Below are positions 1 through 8,642 of a DNA stretch of 11,690 nt, one piece after another. Made by a program: the position numbers and the translations under genes. The DNA comes from Larix sibirica (Eukaryota; Streptophyta; Pinopsida; Pinales; Pinaceae): assembly GCA_004151065.3 (NCBI GenBank), contig NWUY0300022988.1, positions 7,918 to 19,607 of the forward strand. The letters are read 5' to 3'. How positions within the stretch are numbered: position 1 is the stretch's first letter; every line of letters begins with the position of its first letter. Under the pieces are notes generated by a model. That model did not search any database. It worked only from the letters and a program-made list of their open reading frames with translations, and was not told the origin of the DNA.

Positions 1-2
1 TC

Positions 3-1341
3 CGTCTTGGAGAAGACCCGATCATGGGAGGCCCAACTGTTTTTGTATTATCTCCTGAGCTGATTTCATTCCTACATGAGGGTGGTTACTATTCACTGCG
101 ACATGTGGCGGTTCATACTCCATCTGATGCTCCTTTTCAACTCTAGTTAAACGATTCTCAGCTTGGTATTATTGATGGTTGGAAAACTGAATGGGATAAA
201 TATATTTTGGGACTTCATAGGGGCAACATTCAAATATTGGTGGTCCCGGATGAGCTTATGTGGTCGAGGGATACTATTAATGGTGCTATAACTGCACATC
301 TGGCTTACCAAAATTTCTTTCCATTTTGTGGCTCGGGTATATGGTGGCACTCGGCTATCTGGAAATGGTCCATTCCATTGAAGATAAAGCTATTCATTTG
401 GATGGCTTTGGAAAACAAACTCTTGTTCTTGTGCAATCTCCATAAACGTGGTTTTTTGGGTCCCAACATTTGCCCACTTTGCCGAGCAGATGGTGAATCA
501 GATATGCACCTGTTTACCCAATGTTCCTTCACTGCGCAGATTTGGATGGATATCAGGGTGGTATTACCTGACTTTCCTCTTTGGCTTGGGTCTTCTTTAT
601 TGGATGGCTTGCTCCATTGGTTCAATTTAAAAAAATATTATGTGACCATTGCTTGTTTTTGTTTTCTGGGAGTCTTGGAAAGCCAAAAATGTTGTTATTT
701 TTTAAAATAAGGCTTCACATCCTAGGTGGATCATGTGCAGGGCCTTTGCTTCTTTTTGGGAATATGGCTATGATGCTTCGGGTTTGGATGTGGTTTTTCC
801 AACAGCTCATCCTTTTGGGAGATTGGCTCCACCAAATTTCCCATGTCCATATGGAACCTTTGATGGTGCATCGCAGAATGCTACTAGTAAATGCGGGGCG
901 GGGGCCCATATTGTATTGGGCGTTCACCGTTATTACAACATTTGGCGGTTTGTTGTTCCGGGCACAAACACTAAAGGGGGGCTTTGTGCTCTGTGGTTAC
1001 TGCTCTATTTTGCCAAATTATAATGCCTGTCTCTTCATCATGCTGCTGGCGAATCCTGGACTGTTGTTAATTGGAGCAATGGAATCGGTTCACTGGACGC
1101 CATTGCTCTATCATCATGGATGGGAAATATTACTTATCTCTTACAGGATTTTAAGGAGACTCGTTTTCACCATTTTCTTCGGGCCCATAATTCGGAAGTG
1201 GATTCACTCTCGCAGTTGGCACTCCTTGCGGTGGAGGGTCGATTATTTTTTGAATACTGGTGGATGGAGCCATTGCAGAGGATAGCTCTTATTTTATGTA
1301 TGATCCCTAATGCTCAAGTTGAGTCTGGGCCTTTTTGTTGA
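3..1341 (+). pseudogene. LINE ORF2 C-terminal region: zinc-binding RT domain plus RNase H, inactivated
   Basis: ORF2 normally encodes endonuclease, reverse transcriptase and, in many plant L1 elements, a C-terminal RNase H that degrades template RNA. Frame 3-665 reads a linker (LGEDP, GGYYSLRHV) and then the zf-RVT domain at about 345-545: IWKWSIPLKIKLFIW, NLHKRG, CPLC, then HLFTQC, giving a Cys-Cys-His-Cys set. From 667 the frame moves by one base and continues through RNase H: FDGAS (Asp at 862-864), CGAGAHIVLG, GLCALWLLLYFAK, VVNWSNG and HNSEVDSLSQLAL (Asp at 1201-1203). Lesions: TAG at 144-146, a 1-nt insertion near 663-666, TAA at 703-705, TAA at 1021-1023 (probably a former CAA), and a lost G near 1260 that changes the C-terminus. 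The usual RNase H Glu (979-981) is Gly and the usual third acidic residue (1051-1053) is Glu. Domain calls rest on motifs read by eye. Confidence 0.85.
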
Positions 1342-1687
1342 ACTTTTCATTGTTTCCACCTCCGTTGTTTTTTTGGTTTCCTTTGTGCCCAGGACTGCTT
1401 ATTTTTTTGTTTATTACTTATCCGTTTTGACATCACTTGGCAGTGGGCAGTTAATTTTCTTTTCTCTGTATCTGACCATGGTGTCGGTCGTTCATGGATT
1501 GTTCTTTTCCCTGGTGGGCGTTAGTTAGTTTCTTTCATCCTTGTTCTCATGCCCAGGTGGGTGTTATGATTCGTTCTTGTTTATGGGCCCAGGTGGGCAT
1601 TATTTTATGGTGTTGTCTCCAGCATTGTATATTCACTCCTTATATACTTAAATATAATCTATAACTTCCTTTTCTTATGAAAAAAAA
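1342..1687 (+). other. LINE 3' UTR and A-tail
   Basis: A T-rich, stop-filled region follows the ORF2 remnant. It contains two near copies of the phrase GCCCAGGTGGG (1551-1561 and 1587-1597), both followed by a short stretch ending in ATT or ATGATT. It ends in an AT-rich segment, CTTATG and eight A residues. The TTCTTAT(C/G)AAAA type of ending is common in plant L1 elements. The same block recurs at 4072-4448. Confidence 0.7.
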
Positions 1688-1744
1688 GGGAAAAGTTTCG
1701 AAGATGCAATTCAGAATATTGCAGAGTTTCCAAAGTAAAAAGAA

Positions 1745-1879
1745 ATGTGATATGTCACATTCTTGCTCCAACCGTGCGACACGTGGCACCAAGCCAAAGG
1801 TTTAAAAGTTATGAAAATTGTGTTAATGGAAGGTTTAAGACACACGACACACGAAAGGACCATCAAGGCTTTATAAAAA
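1745..1879 (+). promoter_or_regulatory. Promoter-like block: palindrome, G-box and TATA box (copy 1)
   Basis: Three elements are in plausible order. There is an inverted repeat ATGTGA-TATG-TCACAT at 1745-1760, a perfect G-box/ABRE-type CACGTGGC at 1780-1787, and TATAAAAA at 1872-1879, about 85 bp downstream of the G-box. G-boxes are bound by plant bZIP and bHLH factors. No convincing ORF follows closely, so this may be a retroelement promoter (U3 region) or the remains of a gene promoter. Chance occurrence of the TATA in AT-rich DNA is possible. Confidence 0.35.
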
Positions 1880-2176
1880 GGGCACCAATGCAATTTTATT
1901 TTATTTTACATTTCATTTTCACCAAGGATAGTGGAGCGGTAAAAGCGACGATAATTGAGAGATTTTCACCTTCAATCTCATGATCAGTCTTTGGATCTAG
2001 AAAAAGTATAGAGGCCTTATCATTAACATTCCTACATACCCATTACAAGCTCACCATGTGTATAGATACATGTTTCTAACACATCCTCAATTTTATCAAT
2101 TCTCGAATGATCTCTCCTTTTTTATTTGTCAATTCAAACCACCCCCTCCCTCTACTTCCTTTGAGATTTTCACTTG

Positions 2177-2286
2177 GGTTTTCATCCTTCTGGTTAGAAT
2201 CACCAAACCAATGATTGAACTTTCTCATTGAGGTTTTCATCCTTCTAGTTAGAATCACCAAACCAATGATTGAATTTTCTCATTAA
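2177..2286. repeat. Two head-to-tail 55-bp units (copy 1)
   Basis: Units 2177-2231 and 2232-2286 both start GGTTTTCATCCTTCT and contain AATCACCAAACCAATGATTG. They differ at three positions, each a G/C in the first unit and A/T in the second. This is a simple local tandem duplication with no sign of coding. Confidence 0.9.
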
Positions 2287-3718
2287 AATCCCATTTTTCC
2301 TTGTGGTTTGGTACTCCCACCTTCAAAGACCTTCCCATCTCAATTCCATTATGCATGTTTCTCTATACCAACTATGTTAAGAAGATACCAAAGGACAAGT
2401 GCCCACAATATTCACAAGATCCCCTCTATTTCAGCTGTCCAATCTTGTTTCCCTTGCCACCCTAAAAAACCCTAATCTTGCTTAGCATTCGGGTTTAGCT
2501 ATAATCATTAGTCAAGCTTGGATATGGGATTGTTGGAGGAAGAAACCTCAAATCCATAGTATTCACAACAAAGGAATAGTTGAGATGTAACCCTTCACTT
2601 GTCATTTTGTTATTCCTTGACCCTATGACAAATCTATTGGAAAAAAAAAATCCTTGAACCATTACAAAAATTACTATTGAGCTTGGGAATGTCATTTCTA
2701 GCAAACTTGTGATTATTTCTTCCAAAATGATATGTTTGACCGTGAAAAATAAACTAGCATGGGCATGGGAATTCATACTTTCATTTTTTCTAACTATGCT
2801 AAATTGCTTTGTTGTTAACATGGGTGAATTACAAGACCCAGAGATGGCTTCTAAAAGGAAAAAGAAGAAATATGAAGTAATTGTCAAAGAGAGCCTAGGC
2901 AAAGAAGAATCGATTGAGCCCGAGGTTGACATAGGATCCCTAGGGTCATTCTACGGGGACACCTAATGTTGGTTATAATTTGAGACCCGTTATCAATGGG
3001 GGGGAGTGTATCAAATGTTCAGAGAAGAAACTTATCTGGAGATAACTCTTGTACGTGGAGAAGTAAATCTTAATGAAGGTGTATATCAAATGATTAGGAA
3101 ATCAAGCCTTCATAAAGTGGCAGATATACTAGCAAGCTCCCATGTGATGAAGTCATATCCTAGTTAATTGGTCATGCATACATTGAAAATAGGTTGATTA
3201 GAGATGTCACATGGAAGGCCATCACCACTTTCCAACCTTCTTGCCTGGATATTTGTTATAAGTTCTCCAAACCCACTAGTGGAAAGAATGGGTCTTGTAA
3301 TTCACCTTTAGTTATCATGATCTCCTTAAAATAAGGTTGATCAATGAAAAAACATTCAGAGCCAAGAGATCAGGCATGCATCCCATAAATCATCTAAGGA
3401 CTCCCTACATGTCATTGTGGTATAGATAAGCAATCTCTAGGGGAGGAAGATGCTTTATAGTTCAAGGAGGCTTAGATACCACTCACTTATCAAGTCATCT
3501 AGGCTGGGAAAATTTTCAACTAGGAATCTATAATATTAGCCTCCATCAATGAGTCCATCTACATAGCCAAATACACAACCACTGAAATCCCTCCAACATT
3601 CTACACGTCATCATACTTGTTAGATGTGGCATGTGTTTCAATTAACTTTACAAAGATTGGATGGTGTTGGAAACCAAGTCAAGTGCTTGTCCATGTATAT
3701 TTCTAAATCCTCTGGGAA

Positions 3719-3719
3719 N
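3719..3719. other. Single ambiguous base (N) at the duplication junction: probable contig join
   Basis: This is the only N in the window, and it lies exactly between the two 2759-bp copies. The left sequence ends in CTGGGAA, the right begins GGGCACAAAC. Neither copy extends past the N. Some scaffolders write one lower-case n when paired reads imply a negative gap but no overlap was merged, which fits this pattern. Confidence 0.8.
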
Positions 3720-4071
3720 GGGCACAAACACTAAAGGGGGGCTTTGTGCTCTGTGGTTACTGCTCTATTTTGCCAAATTATAATGCCTGTCTCTTCATCA
3801 TGCTGCTGGCGAATCCTGGACTGTTGTTAATTGGAGCAATGGAATCGGTTCACTGGACGCCATTGCTCTATCATCATGGATGGGAAATATTACTTATCTC
3901 TTACAGGATTTTAAGGAGACTCGTTTTCACCATTTTCTTCGGGCCCATAATTCGGAAGTGGATTCACTCTCGCAGTTGGCACTCCTTGCGGTGGAGGGTC
4001 GATTATTTTTTGAATACTGGGTGGATGGAGCCATTTCAGAGGATAGCTCTTATTTTATGTATGATCCCTAA
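3720..4071 (+). pseudogene. LINE ORF2 RNase H fragment, second copy, with the better-preserved C-terminus
   Basis: The fragment starts in the middle of RNase H (GTNTKGGLCALW) and runs through VVNWSNG and HNSEVDSLSQLAL to the end of the protein. It shares the TAA at the site equal to 1021 (here 3781-3783) and both altered catalytic positions with copy 1. Unlike copy 1 it keeps GGG where copy 1 has GG, so the reading frame continues as EYWVDGAISEDSSYFMYDP and ends at the TAA at 4069-4071. That is probably the ancestral C-terminus; copy 1 instead reads into an unrelated tail. The fragment is not expected to be functional. Confidence 0.75.
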
Positions 4072-4448
4072 TGCTCAAGTTGAGTCTGGGCCTTTTTGTT
4101 GAACTTTTCATTGTTTCCACCTCCATTGTTTTTTTGGTTTCCTTTGTGCTCAGGACTATTTATTTTTTTGTTTATTACTTATCTGTTTTGACATCACTTG
4201 GTAGTGGGCAGTTAATTTTCTTTTCTCTGTATCTGACCATGGTGTCGGTCGTTCATGGATTGTTCTTTTCCCTGGTGGGCGTTAGTTAGTTTCTTTCATC
4301 CTTGTTCTCATGCCCAGGTGGGTGTTATGATTCGTTCTTGTTTATGGGCCCAGGTGGGCATTATTTTATGGTGTTGTCTCCAGCATTGTATATTCACTCC
4401 TTATATACTTAAATATAATCTATAACTTCCTTTTCTTATGAAAAAAAA
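3720..4448 (+). mobile_element. LINE 3' end, second copy
   Basis: This is the duplicate of 960-1687: the last part of the RNase H region, the 3' UTR and the A-tail (A8 at 4441-4448). It has no 5' LINE sequence because the copy starts at the N. If the duplication is an assembly artefact, this is the same LINE counted twice, not a second insertion. Confidence 0.85.
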
Positions 4449-4505
4449 GGGAAAAGTTTCGAAGATGCAATTCAGAATATTGCAGAGTTTCCAAAGTAAA
4501 AAGAA

Positions 4506-4639
4506 ATGTGATATGTCACATTCTTGCTCCAACCGTGCGACACGTGGCACCAAGCCAAAGGTTTAAAAGTTATGAAAATTGTGTTAATGAAAGGTTTAAG
4601 GCACACGACACACGAAAGGACCACCAAGGCTTTATAAAA
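4506..4639 (+). promoter_or_regulatory. Promoter-like block (copy 2)
   Basis: This is the duplicate of the block at 1745-1879: palindrome at 4506-4521, G-box CACGTGGC at 4541-4548, and TATAAAA at 4633-4639 with one A fewer than in copy 1. The three elements are kept in both copies; the few differences fall between the G-box and the TATA box. Confidence 0.35.
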
Positions 4640-4936
4640 GGGCACCAATGCAATTTTATTTTATTTTACATTTCATTTTCACCAAGGATAGTGGAGCGGT
4701 AAAAGTGACGATAATTGAGAGATTTTCACCTTCAATCTCATGATCAGTCTTTGGATCTAGAAAAAGTATAGAGGCCTTATCATTAACATTCCTACATACC
4801 CATTACAAGCTCACCATGTGTATAGATACATGTTTCTAACACATCCTCAATTTTATCAATTCTCGAATGATCTCTCCTTTTTTATTTGTCAATTCAAACC
4901 ACCCCCTCCCTCTACTTCCTTTGAGATTTTCACTTG

Positions 4937-5046
4937 GGTTTTCATCCTTCTGGTTAGAATCACCAAACCAATGATTGAACTTTCTCATTGAGGTTTTCAT
5001 CCTTCTAGTTAGAATCACCAAACCAATGATTGAATTTTCTCATTAA
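4937..5046. repeat. Two head-to-tail 55-bp units (copy 2)
   Basis: This is the counterpart of 2177-2286 in the second copy of the large duplication (units 4937-4991 and 4992-5046). I see no difference from copy 1 here; the surrounding 1947-2714 block is identical between the copies. Confidence 0.9.
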
Positions 5047-6579
5047 AATCCCATTTTTCCTTGTGGTTTGGTACTCCCACCTTCAAAGACCTTCCCATCT
5101 CAATTCCATTATGCATGTTTCTCTATACCAACTATGTTAAGAAGATACCAAAGGACAAGTGCCCACAATATTCACAAGATCCCCTCTATTTCAGCTGTCC
5201 AATCTTGTTTCCCTTGCCACCCTAAAAAACCCTAATCTTGCTTAGCATTCGGGTTTAGCTATAATCATTAGTCAAGCTTGGATATGGGATTGTTGGAGGA
5301 AGAAACCTCAAATCCATAGTATTCACAACAAAGGAATAGTTGAGATGTAACCCTTCACTTGTCATTTTGTTATTCCTTGACCCTATGACAAATCTATTGG
5401 AAAAAAAAAATCCTTGAACCATTACAAAAATTACTATTGAGCTTGGGAATGTCATTTCTAGCAAACTTGTGATTCTTTCTTCCAAAATGATATGTTTGAC
5501 CGTGAAAAATAAACTAGCATGGGCATGGGAATTCATACTTTCATTTTTTCTAACTATGCTAAATTGCTTTGTTGTTAACATGGGTGAATTACAAGACCCA
5601 GAGATGGCTTCTAAAAGGAAAAAGAAGAAATATGAAGTAATTGTCAAAGGGAGCCTAGGCAAAGAAGAATCGATTGAGCCCGAGGTCGACATAGGATCCC
5701 TAGGGTCATTCTACGGGGACACCTAATGTTGGTTATAATTTGAGACCCATTATCAATGGGGGGGAGTGTATCAAATGTTCAGAGAAGAAACTTATCTGGA
5801 GATAACTCTTGCACGTGGAGAAGTAAATCTTAATGAAGGTGTATATCAAATGATTAGGAAATCAAGCCTTCATAAAGTGGCAGATATACTAGCAAGCTCC
5901 CATGTGATGAAGTCATATCCTAGTTAATTGGTCATGCATACATTGAAAATAGGTTGATTAGAGATGTCACATGGAAGGCCATCACCACTTTCCAACCTTC
6001 TTTCCTGGATATTTGTTATAAGTTCTCCAAACCCACTTGTGGAAAGAATGGGTCTTGTAATTCACCTTTAGTTATCATGATCTCCTTAAAATATGGTTGA
6101 TCAATAAAAAAACATTCAGAGCCAAGAGATCAGGCATGCATCCCATAAATCATCTAAGGACTCCCTACATGTCATTGTGGTATAGATAAGCAATCTCTAG
6201 GGGAGGAAGATGCTTTATAGTTCAAGGAGGCTTAGATACCACTCACTTATCAAGTCATCTAGGCTGGGAAAATTTTCAACTAGGAATCTATAATATTAGC
6301 CTCCATGAATGAGTCCATCTACATAGCCAAATACACAACCACTGAAATCCCTCCAACATTCTACACGTCATCATACTTGTTAGATGTGGCATGTGTTTCA
6401 ATTAACTTTACAAAGATTGGATGGTGTTGGAAACCAAGTCAAGTGCTTGTCCATGTATATTTCTAAATCCTCTGGGAATTCAAATTTAGAATCCATTATA
6501 CAAAGAATTGTGATCACTTCTTGTCATCCATGTATAAGTTGATATTATGTGATCTTGGCCAATACATATAAAAAAGGTA

Positions 6580-8022
6580 ATGAAAGCAATAAGTGAGATT
6601 GGAGACTGGTATGTCATTGAGCTAGGAACACACATCAAGGTTTTCAAGGCCACCAAAGGCCCGCACCTATTATCCAAATTCATTCCTGACGAGTTGGTTC
6701 TTCAAAAAGTACCATATCAAACCTTTGTGAATGATGTAGGAGTAGTCCTTTGCCACGATAAAAAAAGTATCGTGTCCCTATTTACCTCTTTTCATTGGTG
6801 CATTTGGTATAGCAAATGTGGAATATGAAAGAGAGGAAGCAAAGGCATTCACTATCTCTTCATTTCAGACATGAAAGATTTAAGAGAAATGATCCACTTG
6901 ATGCAATAGCCCATCGTTGCGATGCCTACAAATATAGGTGGTCCTATCAAAATGAGGGCTAGAAGAAAAGGTTTATTGAAGGGTTGTGTCAATAGATGAA
7001 GTGGAATTAAGAATAGGCAGTAAGGGTAGAAGATGAGTTGATAAAAGGAGAGAGGTGTTAGAGAAAGAAAGGGAAATAAGAGAGAAAAGAAAAAGGGAGG
7101 TAACGATAGTAGCAGAATAAGCCCAGATAAACACATAAAGTGAAGCAAAAGAGAAGGTAGTTGTTGAAGCACAATCCCAAGACGAAAAAATGAGACAAGA
7201 ATTTAAAGCTCAAAAGGCCAAGGAATGATAAGAAGCAAAAGAGAAAGAAAAATAGGACACAAAAATAAAGAATCAAAAGATGTTGAGGCAAAGGAAAGAG
7301 AGGAAGCTTAGACTCTTTTTAAAACTAATGTCCTCATCCCTTAGACTCTTTCATGTTCGACAAGGAGAAGAGGTGAGTAGTAAGACAACCCTAGAAGAAT
7401 ATCAAGCTATCCAGAATCCCAAAACTCACAATGACTACAAAAACTCTAGTGGTCATATTGACAAAAGCCAACATTGTAGCTACTACCTCTACATGAGTTG
7501 CCTTCTCTCGAGAAAATGAATTTAACATTTGGAATATGGTCAAAGGAATGGAAAGTTATAAGAGGAGGATTGCCACACTGGAAGGAGTGTTAGCTCTCTA
7601 TAAAGAAGATATGACCAACTGGAAGATTTCAAGGCTTGCGCTTTTGAGTTACACGATGAACTAAATATTATACAAATATTAATGTACAGTGATTTGTAAG
7701 ATTTTCAAAAATATGCTTCCCAATTTCTCACATTCTTGGAGAAGGCTAGGGATAAGAGAGTGAATTTAGATGGAGTTCAGTTAATACTATAGGATCTACA
7801 TAAATAGCCAATAGAGGAAAGGATGCACTTGAAGACCTCCCCTAGATGAGCGAACGGAAGAGTCAATACAACTTCACTGCATTAGAAAATTGCCAGTTAG
7901 CAAGATGCTCTTTAAAAAAGGATATAATTATCTTAGTGAACAACTCCAAGTTCTTATACCTAGCAGTGGAAAAGGTTATTGAACATGATTTTCCTCCTTG
8001 TGCTACAGATTCTTCTAAATAA
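6580..8022 (+). pseudogene. Decayed pseudogene of an unrecognised protein with a coiled-coil middle
   Basis: I do not recognise the family with certainty, but a protein can be followed across frames. Frame one (6580 on) reads YVIELGTHIKVFKATKG and FIPDELVLQKVPYQTFV. After the A7 run at 6760-6766 the meaningful frame shifts to LPLFIGAFGIANVEYERE and EEAKAFTIS. From 6861 a third frame gives FRHERFKRNDPLDAIAHRC and YKYRWSYQNEG, stopping at 6960-6962. From about 6986 comes a Lys/Glu/Arg-rich, coiled-coil-like stretch (KRREVLEKEREIREKRKRE) with several stops. Near 7518 the frame reads FNIWNMVKGMESYKRRIATL, then another coiled-coil-like piece. The last open piece is 7846-8022, ending LAVEKVIEHDFPPCATDSSK and TAA. 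The pattern is of an old protein of about 450 residues, perhaps from a plant repeat or retroelement, with frameshifts and more than ten stops. No transcript structure is visible. Confidence 0.5.
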
Positions 8023-8198
8023 ACATAGTTAACTGAGAGATCTGGTTCTTGAACTGGATTTTTTTTACACTAAATGTTAGGTTTCGCACTATATAGTTCA
8101 CCGATATGAGTGAATTTTGTAGGGGGTTAAATTATTCTTTTGCTAGATTTATTTCAATTGTATTGGAGGTAATAAGAAGGGCTACCCCAAATTCCACT
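8023..8198. other. Short spacer, nothing recognised
   Basis: AT-rich sequence lies between the plus-strand pseudogene and the minus-strand ORF at 8199-8480. I see no ORF, repeat or regulatory motif I can support. It could be further decayed interior of the minus-strand LTR element. Confidence 0.4.
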
Positions 8199-8480
8199 TC
8201 AACTGATGTTAATATAAGGTCTTTCTCTTATACAAGTTCCTCCACAATAAATTTTTAAGCAAAAATCACTTCTAGAACTAGAAGTACTTCTTCTAAGACA
8301 ACATCCCCTACAAAGATAGGTTTGCAGATTTGCTACAGAACAAACAGTAGATGTATTTTTGCTTCTTGAGCTAGAATTGGAGGCCCCTAAGCTTTCTCCT
8401 TCAATTGATTTTATTGCAAGGTGGTTGGTAGTTTGGGTGGCTCTAACTACACCACAAAATTGACCTCTGTTTCTAGTCAT
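8199..8480 (-). CDS. Small ORF at the expected gag position of a minus-strand LTR element (hypothetical)
   Basis: This is a 93-residue minus-strand ORF starting MTRNRGQFCGVVRATQ and rich in Ser, Arg and Cys (SSSRSK, LRRSTSSSRS). It lies about 150 bp downstream, on the minus strand, of the last of three tRNA-Asp-like primer-binding sites, which is where a gag reading frame would be expected to begin. No gag domain or zinc knuckle can be seen and the ORF is far shorter than a normal gag. It is therefore either the truncated start of a dead gag gene or a chance ORF. The position, not the sequence, is the main argument. Confidence 0.25.
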   Translation of the reverse strand: MTRNRGQFCGVVRATQTTNHLAIKSIEGESLGASNSSSRSKNTSTVCSVANLQTYLCRGCCLRRSTSSSRSDFCLKIYCGGTCIRERPYINIS

Positions 8481-8625
8481 GCATTCTATATGAGCTAACT
8501 TTTAAATGCAAAGGCATTGTGTCAGAGATCTCCTAGAGAATTCAATAAACAATCGTCCATGTGGATCTCAAAACCATGTGCGGTTTAAAACCAATACTAG
8601 ATTTCCAATTGCACCTTTGATAACT

Positions 8626-8642
8626 CCTTGACAATGGCACCA
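8626..8642 (-). other. tRNA-Asp-like primer-binding site, unit 1
   Basis: The plus strand reads CCTTGACAATGGCACCA. The 3' end of plant tRNA-Asp, as I know it, is CCCCGGCAACGGCGCCA; 13 of 17 positions agree and the differences are G/C to A/T transitions. A primer-binding site is complementary to the tRNA 3' end, so the element reads on the minus strand. It is followed on the plus strand by AAATGAC, so an LTR ending in GTCA would lie just upstream on the minus strand. Confidence 0.55.

Larger units (their letters stand above)
1..1687 (+). mobile_element. 3' part of a plant L1-type LINE retrotransposon
   Basis: This is the 3' portion of a non-LTR retrotransposon; the 5' end, ORF1, endonuclease and reverse transcriptase core lie outside the window. 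What is seen, in order: a linker region, a zinc-binding reverse-transcriptase domain, an RNase H domain, a ~345-bp 3' UTR and a short A-tail (A8 at 1680-1687) preceded by TTTTCTTATG. That order is typical of plant L1-clade LINEs with an acquired RNase H domain. The coding part is broken (see the pseudogene entry), so the copy is dead. The target-site duplication cannot be tested because the 5' boundary is missing. The stretch 960-1687 occurs again at 3720-4448. Confidence 0.88.
960..3718. repeat. First copy of a 2759-bp direct duplication
   Basis: Bases 960-3718 match 3720-6478 over their whole length. Comparing them line by line I count about 21 substitutions and two 1-base indels, so roughly 99.2% identity. 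The offset is 2760, with a 1-base excursion between about 1260 and 1878 caused by the two indels, both in homopolymers (GG/GGG and A5/A4). Copy 1 runs from inside the LINE RNase H region to the base before the single N. See the findings for why this is more likely an unmerged contig overlap than a biological tandem duplication. Confidence 0.97.
1688..3718. other. Unassigned AT-rich sequence, no recognisable gene (copy 1)
   Basis: About 2 kb follow the LINE tail. I can support a promoter-like block (1745-1879), a 55-bp tandem duplication (2177-2286) and a possible polypurine tract (2995-3006). Open frames exist but none has a recognisable domain: a 145-codon minus-strand ORF at 2495-2932, an overlapping 85-codon plus-strand ORF at 2709-2966, and a 50-codon plus-strand ORF at 3015-3167 (EGVYQMIRKSSLHKVADI). 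Between the two copies the 145-codon ORF has two amino-acid changes and one silent change, which gives no sign of coding constraint. It could be an old retroelement interior or intergenic DNA. Confidence 0.5.
3720..6478. repeat. Second copy of the 2759-bp direct duplication
   Basis: This is the partner of 960-3718. It begins immediately after the N and ends at 6478, where the sequence continues into unique DNA (6479 onwards). It holds the LINE 3' end, the promoter-like block, the 55-bp tandem repeat and the unassigned AT-rich tail in the same order. Substitutions are mostly transitions (about 15 of 21), which looks like true divergence between alleles or paralogues rather than random base-calling errors. 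Confidence 0.97.
4449..6478. other. Unassigned AT-rich sequence, no recognisable gene (copy 2)
   Basis: This is the duplicate of 1688-3718, with the same promoter-like block, 55-bp repeats, unassigned ORFs (minus strand 5255-5692, plus strand 5469-5726 and 5775-5927) and purine run near 5755-5766. Nothing is found here that is not in copy 1. Confidence 0.5.

Noticed and set aside
581-1285. 234-codon plus-strand ORF, the longest in the window
   Set aside because: It is the wrong frame of the LINE RNase H region. The motif-bearing frame (FDGAS, VVNWSNG, HNSEVDSLSQ) runs through 667-1341 with stops at 703 and 1021.
2495-2932. 145-codon minus-strand ORF, kept open in both copies (also 5255-5692)
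   Set aside because: No recognisable domain, low-complexity Phe/Ser stretches, no supporting signals, and changes between the copies are two amino-acid changes to one silent. The copies are probably the same locus, so conservation carries no weight.
3720-4448. A second, independent LINE insertion
   Set aside because: It begins exactly at the N, lacks any 5' boundary of its own, and its flanking sequence is duplicated with it. It is part of the large duplication, not a separate insertion.
6563-6582. TATAAAA just before the ATG of the 6580 pseudogene, considered as its promoter
   Set aside because: The TATA-like run is only about 10 bp from the ATG, too close for a transcript start and leader. 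It is better explained by AT-rich sequence.
7058-7291. Minus-strand ORFs very rich in Phe, Leu and Ser (7058-7291 and 6852-7172), looking like membrane proteins
   Set aside because: They are the antisense of the A/G-rich, Lys/Glu-rich coiled-coil stretch of the plus-strand pseudogene. Such purine-rich DNA gives apparent hydrophobic ORFs on the other strand.
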